From contig JADFXB010000022.1 of the NCBI GenBank assembly GCA_015233935.1, positions 1-40,319 of the forward strand: a stretch of 40,319 bases of DNA. The letters are read 5' to 3'. Position numbers and translations under genes: made by a program. The notes beneath the pieces were generated by a model. That model worked only from the letters and a program-made list of their open reading frames with translations, had not been told where the DNA came from and searched no databases. Of the stretch, positions 1-8,100 are shown piece after piece. Within the stretch, counting starts at the first letter, position 1; each line of letters opens with the position of its first letter. The stretch is from Magnetococcales bacterium. Its GTDB lineage: Bacteria > Pseudomonadota > Magnetococcia > Magnetococcales > JADFXB01.

Positions 1-464
1 AATGGGGATCCGGCGGTATCGTGGATCTGCTCATCAAACGGGGTGCCGATGTCAATCGCACCAACCGGGAAGGCTTCTCCCCCCTCATGCTGGCCGCTGA
101 AGCCGGTCATGAAGAAATCGTCCGCCGTCTGCTGGAAGAAGGTGCCGAACTGTCCAAAACCGACGAAAACGGCAACTCCGCCCTGCTCCTGGCCGCCGAA
201 CGGGGCTGCGTCGCCGCCGTCCACAGCATTCTGGACTACGGTGCCGATGCCAACGCCATGAACAACGAAGGCATGAACGCCCTTATGATCGCCGCCCAAC
301 AAGGCCACATGGAAACCTTCAGCGTCCTGATTGAAAATGGTGCCAACCCCATTCAACGGGACAATAAAGGCGAAACCGCCTTCACCTACCTGCGCACCAG
401 CAGTGCCACTGGTGAATTGGGCAACTGGTTGAGCAACATTCCCTACTTCCGCTTCGCCAGCTAA
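1..464 (+). CDS. Ankyrin-repeat protein, 5'-partial
   Basis: The reading frame (first full codon at base 3) is open through the left edge, so only the C-terminal part of about 153 residues is present. It is made of about four ankyrin repeats of 33 residues with the usual hallmarks: G-x-T/S-x-L-x-x-A-A-x-x-G-H, then V-x-x-L-L-x-x-G-A-D-x-N. The GTG at 21 lies inside a repeat and is not a convincing start. Ankyrin repeats bind proteins; the partner cannot be read from the sequence. The last 25 residues leave the repeat pattern and probably cap the solenoid. A strong terminator follows directly. Confidence 0.85.
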   Translation, partial: WGSGGIVDLLIKRGADVNRTNREGFSPLMLAAEAGHEEIVRRLLEEGAELSKTDENGNSALLLAAERGCVAAVHSILDYGADANAMNNEGMNALMIAAQQGHMETFSVLIENGANPIQRDNKGETAFTYLRTSSATGELGNWLSNIPYFRFAS

Positions 465-470
465 GCCAGA

Positions 471-1301
471 TCACAAAAGACAGTCCACAGGGGATCTTCC
501 AGCAACGGAAGATCCCCCGTTTTTTTGCCCAAACAGAGGACGTAACTCAGCAACCGCCCGTGCCAATCCACCCCCCAAGCAGGTGGCAGTGGCCTGATCC
601 AGTCTGCCGCTCCATTCATCCATAAAAATTTTCTTAAACTCGATCACCAGCACAAATACACGCCTGCCATAAGTGCGAGCTACCCAGTCACCAAACGCCG
701 CGCGTTGAAAACGTACATTGTTGCCAACCGTGAGCAAGCGACCATCCACCCGAATCTCCGAAAGTGCCCGATAAACCACCTCATAACACGCCCGCCACGC
801 CTGTCGCTCTCCCTCCGGGATCAATAAATCAATATCAGGATTTCCCGCCAATGGAGCAGCCGGTCCAGTCGGACCTTGCCGACGGTGATTATAAGAATGA
901 ATATCCAATACCACCACACGCGGGTAGACCGTCAGCAAGCCATCCAACAGTCTTTGAACCTCCTGGTAAAACTGACGGTGCAGTTCACGGGAACGAAGAA
1001 CGACCTCTTCAGGTAAACCATCCTTCCACACCCCCATGCCCCACGCCTCTGCTGGCGTACAATAAACACACCCATCTGGCGGTCGATTAAAATCCACCTC
1101 AAACCGGGAACGACTCACCTCTATTCGATGATCTCCATAACCGATCCATCCCTGGGTGTAAGGATCCTCCTCCCGCATACGCTCCATGGGGGAGAGTGCA
1201 CATAACGAGGCCACCTCCGCCCGCATGTCATGCCCTGCATGCAACGCCGACATGACAATAGGCCCAACTGTAGATCCAATCTTCCAGGCTGCTTGCTCCA
1301 T
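471..1301 (-). CDS. N-formylglutamate amidohydrolase family protein
   Basis: 276 residues, in the size range of the N-formylglutamate amidohydrolase (FGase, HutG-like) family of metal-dependent amidohydrolases. Family-like features are an N-terminal S-A-L-H-A-G-H-D segment (residues 18-25), a Y-G-D-H-R-I-E-V-S-R-S-R-F-E-V-D-F-N-R-P block near residues 55-75, and V-V-L-D-I-H-S-Y-N-H-R-R near residues 150-160, whose D-x-H-S matches the metal/substrate site. No other histidine-degradation gene is nearby, so the substrate is open; many members are not HutG proper. The ATG at 1301 is preceded by GAGGG at a good distance. The last 15 or so codons contain the terminator of the convergent ankyrin gene, so the extreme C-terminus is probably not important for function. 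Confidence 0.75.
   Translation of the reverse strand: MEQAAWKIGSTVGPIVMSALHAGHDMRAEVASLCALSPMERMREEDPYTQGWIGYGDHRIEVSRSRFEVDFNRPPDGCVYCTPAEAWGMGVWKDGLPEEVVLRSRELHRQFYQEVQRLLDGLLTVYPRVVVLDIHSYNHRRQGPTGPAAPLAGNPDIDLLIPEGERQAWRACYEVVYRALSEIRVDGRLLTVGNNVRFQRAAFGDWVARTYGRRVFVLVIEFKKIFMDEWSGRLDQATATCLGGGLARAVAELRPLFGQKNGGSSVAGRSPVDCLL
490..526 (+). terminator. Intrinsic terminator of the ankyrin gene
   Basis: An 11-bp perfect stem (GGGGATCTTCC at 490-500, GGAAGATCCCC at 507-517) with a 6-nt loop is followed by a run of seven T at 520-526. It sits 26 bp after the ankyrin stop codon and lies inside the last codons of the convergent minus-strand gene. Confidence 0.85.
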
Positions 1302-1496
1302 GTGTTTCCCTCAACGGAGAAGTCTTCTTTCCCCTATACTTTATCTGTACCAGTCTAATCCTAATCCAGCCAGAATGAAAATACCTTCCGTGGTAGAATA
1401 TAATGGTTCATAAAAAATGATTGAGTGATGATAGGAAATTATGTATACATATTCAGTGTAACCCATCATGCTGTAATGCTTGCAGGATAACCAGGT

Positions 1497-2513
1497 ATGT
1501 CAGATGAACCCTTTGATTCCGATTCCCTCTACCACCGGTTTTTTTCCCATCCCGGAATGGTGGTTGACCTGTTGATGGCCTTCCTGAATCCACTCTTGTT
1601 GGCAGAATTGGATTTGCATGGATTGCGTCGCCATAATACCAAGTTTACCGCCTTGTTGGGGCAGCGCAGGCGTGGCGATGTGGTGTGGGAAATACCCACC
1701 CGTTCAGGTGGTAGTATTTTTTTACTTCTTATTTTGGAATTTCAGTCAGAGGTGGACGAATGGATGGCCCTGCGGGTCGATGTTTATACGGGTCTTCTCT
1801 ATCAGCAATTGGTGGATGAAAGAAAGTTGAAGGCCAGGGATGGTTTGCCACCTGTGTTGGCCATAACCCTGTATAACGGCGAACCCCGTTGGTGTGCTGC
1901 CACCAGTTTGCGTGAATTAATCCGTTTGCCCAAGGGAACTTCTTTGTGGCATTTTCAGCCAGACATGCATTATCATGTGATCGATGAAGGGGCCTATTCC
2001 AAAGAGGTGTTAGAAGAATTACCCTATCTGAGTGCCATCCTCTGTCGTATGGAACACCCGGATTCTCCAGAAGAATTGGTGCGTGCGGGGCAGGACGCAG
2101 CGTTATGGTTTGAAAAACATCCAGAAGGCCCACCGGTCAAAGAAATGTTTCGTGATTTGCTAGTGGTGGGTTTGACCAAAATGAAAGTGGAACCCCTCTC
2201 CCGCATTCCAGATACCTTACAGGAGGTGGTCATGTTATCAGCCGCGCGTGTGGAAAAATGGGCCAGGGAGTACGAACTAAGAGGAGAGCAAAGAGGAGAG
2301 CAAAGAGGCGAGCAAAGAGGAGAGCTTAAGGGCCGATGTGAGCAGGCTGTATCTACCTTACTGCTCTTACTTCGCGGTCACTTTGGGGAGCTGCCCAACT
2401 GGGTGGAACTCAAAGTAAAATCAGCAAGTTTACCTGAATTGGAATTTTGGACACTAAAAACCCTTACAGCCAAATCCTTGGATGAAATCTTCACGCCATC
2501 CTCAATACATTGA
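1497..2513 (+). CDS. Rpn-family PD-(D/E)XK nuclease / putative transposase
   Basis: 338 residues. The N-terminal domain matches the Rpn (recombination-promoting nuclease, formerly transposase_31/YhgA-like) family: H-R-F-F-S-H-P near residues 13-19, a candidate catalytic Asp61 in G-D-V-V-W-E, then Glu81-F-Gln83, the PD-(D/E)XK type D...ExQ site. Family members are DNA endonucleases that stimulate recombination in cells. A tetrapeptide array R-G-E-Q (about residues 262-277) encoded by a 12-bp tandem repeat separates this domain from a C-terminal region resembling DUF4351, with L-L-L-L-L-R-G-H-F-G-E-L-P. The ATG at 1497 has AGGA 9 bp upstream. A second, divergent copy lies at 20263-21240. Such genes are often multicopy and horizontally mobile. 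Confidence 0.85.
   Translation: MSDEPFDSDSLYHRFFSHPGMVVDLLMAFLNPLLLAELDLHGLRRHNTKFTALLGQRRRGDVVWEIPTRSGGSIFLLLILEFQSEVDEWMALRVDVYTGLLYQQLVDERKLKARDGLPPVLAITLYNGEPRWCAATSLRELIRLPKGTSLWHFQPDMHYHVIDEGAYSKEVLEELPYLSAILCRMEHPDSPEELVRAGQDAALWFEKHPEGPPVKEMFRDLLVVGLTKMKVEPLSRIPDTLQEVVMLSAARVEKWAREYELRGEQRGEQRGEQRGELKGRCEQAVSTLLLLLRGHFGELPNWVELKVKSASLPELEFWTLKTLTAKSLDEIFTPSSIH
2280..2327 (+). repeat. 12-bp tandem repeat, 4 copies, inside Rpn gene
   Basis: Four successive 12-bp units of the type AGAGGAGAGCAA, the third with one change and the last ending in CTT. They encode repeated R-G-E-Q. The unit is a multiple of three, so copy-number change alters linker length without breaking the frame. Confidence 0.9.
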
Positions 2514-3100
2514 TCCAGAAAACAGGTTGGTTTGCTGGAAGCCAGGATTTTCCTGTCAGGAATGTTTTTGTCTGGAGTCAAACAAGGTTGCTTTCATTCC
2601 CTTTCATCTTCTCTGTAACGTCAAGCCGTTTAATCATCCCCAGCAGATAATCCTTCCCCTGAACCCGCCTTAATCCCACACATGAAACGGGCTGGGCTAT
2701 TTAGTGCATAATTTTCCAGGTGTTTGCAGGTTTTTTGGTAATGGGTTTAATAGCTATTGATCCTGTAAGTATCGGTTACAATATTGTATTCGATTTTCCA
2801 GATATATTTATATGTTGTTTATTTAATAATTAAATTTTTTAATGTGTTTTAGTGTATAATTAAAAATATTTACTGTTTGTGGAGCCATTTTTCAGGGAAT
2901 TTTGATTGTTGGAGCCTATTCTAAGAAGAGTTTGGAATTTGTTCAAAAAAATTTTGCTGGTGATTCTCCTTCCTTGAGGTTAAACTACTACTTGATCCTG
3001 TGATAGAGAGCTTAGTGGTACGTTTGTTATACTCTTAAAAAAACTTAATTTAACCAAGTATGAGACATTATCCCAGCTACCAAGGTTGAAAAGAGGATCA
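2514..3100. other. AT-rich intergenic region without a recognisable gene
   Basis: 587 bp with no convincing coding region. The stretch from about 2690 to 3060 is much richer in A and T than the flanking genes and includes a perfect 15-bp palindrome (ATTTAATAATTAAAT, 2821-2835) followed by T6. A TATACT hexamer at about 3029-3034 could be a -10 element for the downstream PilZ gene, but no matching -35 is clear. No RNA gene was recognised. Confidence 0.5.
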
Positions 3101-3928
3101 ATGGCGAACGCTGCACAATCGGAATGGGAGCGTCGGCGGCAACCCCGCTGCCTGTTACGCAGGGATGCGGAACTTATGCTGGCCAACGGTCAAATAATCA
3201 AAGGGCGCACAGACGATGCAGGCTCTGGAGGGGTGTTTTTTGTCTTTGAACAATCCAAAGCTCTGCTGAAATCTGGGGAAAATGCCGTCCTGCGCTTAAC
3301 CTCTCCCTTTCAAGAGGTGGAGGAAATCTCCTGTCGTATCGCCCATATAAAAGAGAATGGGGTCGGTCTGCAGGTTGATACCAGCGATGGTCGCTTTGGC
3401 CTCATTGTCTCCTCCGATCTCTACATGGATTTACAAAAATCGGTGGGTATCAATATTCCAGATCGCATCCATGTGCGGGTGGCCGTTACCTTGTCCGATG
3501 GAAGAACCACCTCTGGTCGTGTCAAAAGTATCACCAAAGAACATTTCATTTTTCACAATGCTTTGACCGACCCCGAACTATTGCAAGTGGGAAGTAGTGT
3601 TGGGGTGGTGGTCACCTGTTTGCAAGCTCCTTCCGTGGAAGGACAAGGCAAAATACGCAGCCATCGCCTGCTCATGGAAGAGGGGTTTGCGGGACGCCAA
3701 CGCAAGGTGGACTATTGCACCATCGAATTCATGGGGCTGATCGCCCAACAAGTAGACAACCTGAACGCCCTGCTAAGCCATATCCAGAATGACGAAATTT
3801 GGGGTGTGATGAAAAGACACTCCCAACGGGTCAGTCAGCCTGTGTTGTCCACCACGCGAGAGAAAAAATCCACCCAGGAAATCTATCAGGAATTCAACAA
3901 GTTTTTTGGGTATGCTGGCGTCAAGTGA
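3101..3928 (+). CDS. PilZ-domain protein, probable c-di-GMP receptor
   Basis: 275 residues. The N-terminal half fits a PilZ domain: an arginine-rich start (W-E-R-R-R-Q-P-R, about residues 8-15) corresponding to R-x-x-x-R, then about 30 residues later D-A-G-S-G-G-V-F-F in place of the (D/N)-x-S-x-x-G motif. The serine is shifted by one, so c-di-GMP binding is likely but not certain. The second half (from about residue 120) has another beta-rich stretch that may be a degenerate second PilZ or YcgR-N-like domain. ATG 3101 is chosen over the TTG at 3086 because AGAGGA lies just before it. The next gene is convergent, 12 bp away. A diguanylate cyclase lies at 26484-28154. Confidence 0.7.
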   Translation: MANAAQSEWERRRQPRCLLRRDAELMLANGQIIKGRTDDAGSGGVFFVFEQSKALLKSGENAVLRLTSPFQEVEEISCRIAHIKENGVGLQVDTSDGRFGLIVSSDLYMDLQKSVGINIPDRIHVRVAVTLSDGRTTSGRVKSITKEHFIFHNALTDPELLQVGSSVGVVVTCLQAPSVEGQGKIRSHRLLMEEGFAGRQRKVDYCTIEFMGLIAQQVDNLNALLSHIQNDEIWGVMKRHSQRVSQPVLSTTREKKSTQEIYQEFNKFFGYAGVK

Positions 3929-3940
3929 CAAAAAAGGTGG

Positions 3941-6900
3941 TCAACCCAATACCAGTTTGTTTGTGATTTCCGGTTGTTTCCTGCCCCTGTTCATCAGTCG
4001 TTTGCCAAAGTTGACCCAATCATCCACATAACCATAAATCACCGGTATCACCAGTAAAGAGAGCAGGGTGGAGGTGAGCAGACCACCGATCACCACAATG
4101 GCCATGGGAGAGCGAAAGCTGGGTTCGGCTCCAATGCCCAACGCCACCGGCAACATGCCCGCTGCCATGGCAATGGTGGTCATGATGATGGGACGGGCGC
4201 GTTTGTGACAAGCATCCACCAGGGCATCCCGCCGGTTCATGCCATGTTCTCTTCTGGCCACTACCGCATATTCCACCAACAGAATAGAGTTTTTGGTGAC
4301 GATACCCATGAGCATGAGAATGCCAATCACCGAGGGCATGGAAAAGGCGTTGTGGGTGACCAGCAAGGAGACAAAGGCCCCCCCCAGGGAAAGGGGCAGG
4401 GCTGCCAGGATGGTTATGGGTTGCAAAAAGTCGTGGAAAAGCAAGACCAGGACAATATAGATACACAGGATGCCAATGAGCATCGCCCCGGCAAAGCTGC
4501 CAAACAACTCCTTCATACGTTGAGCATCCCCATCCGGCGGACGCTGCACTGCGGCAGGCAAATTTTGCATGGCCGGGGTGCGATTGACCTCCGCCAGAAC
4601 ATCACCGATCACCCGTCCACTCAACTCGATATCAATGCTGGTGCGCCGCATGCGGTCCATGCGATCAATCTGGGTGGAGCCGCTTTTTAATTCCACACTT
4701 GCTATACTCTCCAAAGGAATAAGTCCCCCACGGGAGGCAATGGGCAGTTGGCGGATGGTCTCCAAATCATGGCGAACCTCTGGGATCAAGCGCACCCGAA
4801 TGGGCACTTGTCTTTCTGGCAGATTGAGTTTGGCCAGGAGAAACTTATAATCCCCCGCCGTGGCCAACCGCACGGTGTGGGAGATGGTCTCTCCAGAGAC
4901 CCCCAGATCGGCAGCCTTGGAAAAGTCTGGAATGATATGGACCTCAGGTCGCTCCAGGGTGGCGTTGGAAAGAATATTACCCACCCCTTGCAGGGAGCGT
5001 AAATCTTTCATCACCCCGTTGACGGCAGTGGACAAGGCGGTGGGATCGTTGCTCACCAGCACCAGGGACAATTTAATCCCAGGGGTATTGGCGGTGATGG
5101 TGTAGCGCAGTCCAGTCAATTTTTCCAGACGGGTGCGGATTTCCCTCTCCAGTTGTCCCTGTTTTTTATCACGAAGATGACGATCCACCAGATTGACCAC
5201 CAGGGTGGCCTTGCGCACATCGCCGGTGGCAGACCCGGCCAGGGGGCCGCCTTCACTGCTGGCCGCCGAACCCACCGCCGCATAGATACTGACGATTTCT
5301 GGCATCACCTGCAAAATTTCCGTGGCTTGGCGTGAGGCTGCCAGGGTTTGTTCCAAGGTGCTGCCAGGGGGCAGTTCCAGATTGACCATGGCCTGGCTGC
5401 GGTCAGCCGCCGGCACAAAGCCGGAGGGGAGGAGGGGGGCCAGGGCGAGGGAACCTATGAGAAAAAGCAAGGCGGCCAACAAGGTCCAGCGGGGATGGTT
5501 GAGGCAGCCATTGACCCAGACCAGGTAGCCTTCCATCCAGCGGCTTTCCTTCTCCTGGTGGTGGGTTGGTTTGAGCATATAGGCGCACATCATGGGGGTA
5601 AGCAGACGTGCCACCACCAAAGAGGCCAAAATGGCAGCCACAGCCGTAATACCGAAGGGTCGGAAAAATTTACCGGGAATTCCCCCCATGAAGGCGGTAG
5701 GCAGAAAGACCGCCACCAGGGTCAAGGTGGTGGCGATGACCGCCATGCCGATTTCATCCGCCGCCTCCATGGCGGCCTGATAAGGGGATTTCCCTTGTTT
5801 GAGGTGGCGGACAATATTTTCCACCTCCACGATGGCATCATCCACCAGGATGCCCACCACCAGGGCGAGGGCCAATAAGGTGAGGGTGTCCAGGCTGAAA
5901 CCGGCCAGCTTCATGACCAAAAAGGCAGGGATGATGGAAAGGGGGAGAGCCAGGGCGGAAATGATGGTGGCCCGTGCATCCCGCAAGAACCACCACACCA
6001 CCACAATGGCCAGAAAGGCCCCTTCATAGAGCAACTCCATGGAACCTTTGAAATTATCCAGGGCCGGGTTGAAGGTGTTATAGGCCTCCTGGATGGTGAT
6101 TTGCGGGTGCTCTTTTTGCAAACGGGCAATTTCTTTGGCCACGGATTGGGCGACGGTGACTTCGCTCCACCCTTTGGAGCGGCTGATTTCAAACCCCACC
6201 ACCCGTTGACCATTCAACAGGGCGACAGTGGAGGGTTCCGCCATGGTATCCCGAATGGTGGCGATCTCTTTCAAGGGAACGGTGCGACCACCCGCCAGGG
6301 GAATGTCCAGGTGCAATAAATCGTCCACTGACTGGGGGGCGGCCAGGGTGCGGATGGCTTGAATCTGGTTGGCAATATCTCCACGACCACCGGAAGAATC
6401 TTTGCGCACCTGGCGCAATACGCTGGAAACCTCCCCGGCTGTAATACCCAGGGCACGCATGCGCACCGGGTCCAAATCCACGGCAATTTCCCGGTCCATC
6501 CCGCCCATGCGGCTGAATTTACCCACGCCGGGGACCGAGAGAATGGCCTTGGAAATGTCATTGTCCACCAGCCAGGACAGCTCCTCTTCCCCCAATACTT
6601 GGGAGCGTACTGCGAAGGCCTGCATCACCCCACCGGTGATGGTGCGTTTGGAAACCACCGGCACGGTCAAATCCTGGGGGAGATCGGTTCGTACCGAATC
6701 CACCGCATTGCGAACTTCGTTGAGGGCGGCATCCACATTTTTGTCGATGACAAATTCCACTTGGATGGCAACGGTTGAATCGGTCAACGTGGTGCGAATA
6801 TGTTCCACCCCACCCAGTGATGCTACCGCATCCTCAATCTTGCGGGCCACCTCGGTTTCCAGTTGGGCGGGAGCGGCCCCTTCCAGGGTTGCGTTGACCG

Positions 6901-7036
6901 TGATGGTGGGGACATCGATATCAGGAAAATTTTGGATCCCCAGGGAGCGGAAGGAGGCGATGCCCAGCAGGGTCAGCATGGCAAACAGCAGCAGGGCAGG
7001 GACCGGATGGCGAATGGAGAGGGAGGAAAAGTTCAC
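3941..7036 (-). CDS. RND-family efflux pump, inner-membrane permease (AcrB/MdtB type)
   Basis: 1031 residues, the usual length for HAE-1 type resistance-nodulation-division pumps that export drugs or other amphiphiles using the proton gradient. Visible are TM1 at about 10-30, a large periplasmic porter domain, the TM4 proton-relay pair Asp399-Asp400 in G-I-L-V-D-D-A-I-V-E-V-E-N, the second porter domain and a second TM block with G-I-V-T-K-N-S-I-L-L-V-E-Y-A. The Asp pair and the lack of CzcA-type metal motifs favour a drug/amphiphile pump over a metal pump. The GTG start overlaps the adaptor stop codon (GTGA), showing translational coupling. It is last in the order outer-membrane factor, adaptor, pump. 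Confidence 0.95.
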   Translation of the reverse strand: MNFSSLSIRHPVPALLLFAMLTLLGIASFRSLGIQNFPDIDVPTITVNATLEGAAPAQLETEVARKIEDAVASLGGVEHIRTTLTDSTVAIQVEFVIDKNVDAALNEVRNAVDSVRTDLPQDLTVPVVSKRTITGGVMQAFAVRSQVLGEEELSWLVDNDISKAILSVPGVGKFSRMGGMDREIAVDLDPVRMRALGITAGEVSSVLRQVRKDSSGGRGDIANQIQAIRTLAAPQSVDDLLHLDIPLAGGRTVPLKEIATIRDTMAEPSTVALLNGQRVVGFEISRSKGWSEVTVAQSVAKEIARLQKEHPQITIQEAYNTFNPALDNFKGSMELLYEGAFLAIVVVWWFLRDARATIISALALPLSIIPAFLVMKLAGFSLDTLTLLALALVVGILVDDAIVEVENIVRHLKQGKSPYQAAMEAADEIGMAVIATTLTLVAVFLPTAFMGGIPGKFFRPFGITAVAAILASLVVARLLTPMMCAYMLKPTHHQEKESRWMEGYLVWVNGCLNHPRWTLLAALLFLIGSLALAPLLPSGFVPAADRSQAMVNLELPPGSTLEQTLAASRQATEILQVMPEIVSIYAAVGSAASSEGGPLAGSATGDVRKATLVVNLVDRHLRDKKQGQLEREIRTRLEKLTGLRYTITANTPGIKLSLVLVSNDPTALSTAVNGVMKDLRSLQGVGNILSNATLERPEVHIIPDFSKAADLGVSGETISHTVRLATAGDYKFLLAKLNLPERQVPIRVRLIPEVRHDLETIRQLPIASRGGLIPLESIASVELKSGSTQIDRMDRMRRTSIDIELSGRVIGDVLAEVNRTPAMQNLPAAVQRPPDGDAQRMKELFGSFAGAMLIGILCIYIVLVLLFHDFLQPITILAALPLSLGGAFVSLLVTHNAFSMPSVIGILMLMGIVTKNSILLVEYAVVARREHGMNRRDALVDACHKRARPIIMTTIAMAAGMLPVALGIGAEPSFRSPMAIVVIGGLLTSTLLSLLVIPVIYGYVDDWVNFGKRLMNRGRKQPEITNKLVLG

Positions 7037-8100
7037 CGAGTTACCTCCGCCAGCCGCACCCGGTCACCCTCTTTCAAAAAGGCTCCCCCTTCGGCTACCA
7101 GGGTGTGTTCTTGCTCCACCCCGGAGAGAATTTCCACCTTGTTGTCTTGCCGACGACCGGTGGTCACTTTGCGGCGGCTGACCTTGTCGCCGGTTAATTG
7201 AAACACATAGGCATAACCATCGTTCATCACGATGGCGGATTGGGGCAGGATGAGGGCCGCTTCCTCTCCCAGGCGGATCTCTCCCTGGCCAAACATGCCT
7301 GCCTTGGCCGGGACATCGGAGGGTAAATCAAAGTAGGCCAGGGCCTTGCGGCTTATGCCATCCAGGGTGGGGGCGATTTGTCGCAAGGTGGCGGTGGTGG
7401 TGGAGCCGTTGGAGAGGGTGACAGTCGCCTGTTGTTGATTTTGAATCCTGCCCAACTGTTGGGCGGTCAGTTCCGCCCGCCATTCCAAACGTCCCTGGCG
7501 CACCAGACGAAAGAGTTCACTCCCCACTTGCACCACCGCGCCCAACGTGGCGGTGCGGGAGGAGATGATACCGTCATCGGCGGCCAGAATACGGGTTTGC
7601 CGCAGGCGCACCTCTTCCATTTCCACGGCAGCCTGGGCAGCGGCGACTTCGGCGGTGGAAGACTCTTCGGCCAACAGGTATTGGGTGGTTTGTTGATCCG
7701 AGAGTGCTCCGGTGCCTTTTACTGCCTTGGCCCGCTCACTGTTGGCTTTCGCCAGGGCCAGTCCGGCCTTGGCGCGGGCAAGGTTGGCCCGTTGTTGCGC
7801 CAGGCTGGCCTTCACCGTGGCATCGGAGAGTTTGGCCAACTCCTGCCCCTTTTTCACCACACTTCCCACGTCCACCGACAGGGAGACCAGGGCCAAACCG
7901 CCAATCTCCGAGGCGACCACCGCTTCCTGCCAGGCAAAAATGCCCCCATTGACCTGGAGGGTTTGTGGCCAGGTGATGGAAACCGGCTTGATGGTGGTGA
8001 CCGTCATCACCGGTCGTTCTTCCGCAGCTTGCAAGGGAAGGGAAACGAGCAGCCAACAGCCTGCCAGTAAACGCCAAATCCTATTATTGGCCATGTTCAT
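7033..8100 (-). CDS. RND efflux periplasmic adaptor (membrane fusion protein)
   Basis: 355 residues. An N-terminal signal sequence (about residues 1-25, ending L-Q-A-A-E) is followed by a lipoyl/barrel-sandwich half (A-S-E-I-G-G-L-A... V-D-V-G-S-V-V-K-K-G-Q-E-L-A-K-L), a coiled-coil hairpin rich in A, K, E and Q at about 105-175, the second lipoyl half and a beta-barrel. This is the HlyD/AcrA layout; the protein bridges the inner-membrane pump and the outer-membrane channel. Its ATG overlaps the stop of the upstream outer-membrane factor gene by 4 bp, and its own stop overlaps the pump start. Confidence 0.93.
   Translation of the reverse strand: MNMANNRIWRLLAGCWLLVSLPLQAAEERPVMTVTTIKPVSITWPQTLQVNGGIFAWQEAVVASEIGGLALVSLSVDVGSVVKKGQELAKLSDATVKASLAQQRANLARAKAGLALAKANSERAKAVKGTGALSDQQTTQYLLAEESSTAEVAAAQAAVEMEEVRLRQTRILAADDGIISSRTATLGAVVQVGSELFRLVRQGRLEWRAELTAQQLGRIQNQQQATVTLSNGSTTTATLRQIAPTLDGISRKALAYFDLPSDVPAKAGMFGQGEIRLGEEAALILPQSAIVMNDGYAYVFQLTGDKVSRRKVTTGRRQDNKVEILSGVEQEHTLVAEGGAFLKEGDRVRLAEVTR

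Noticed and set aside
2482-2673. 63-aa frame after the first Rpn gene
   Set aside because: It overlaps the Rpn end and has no ribosome-binding site, domain or coding-like composition.
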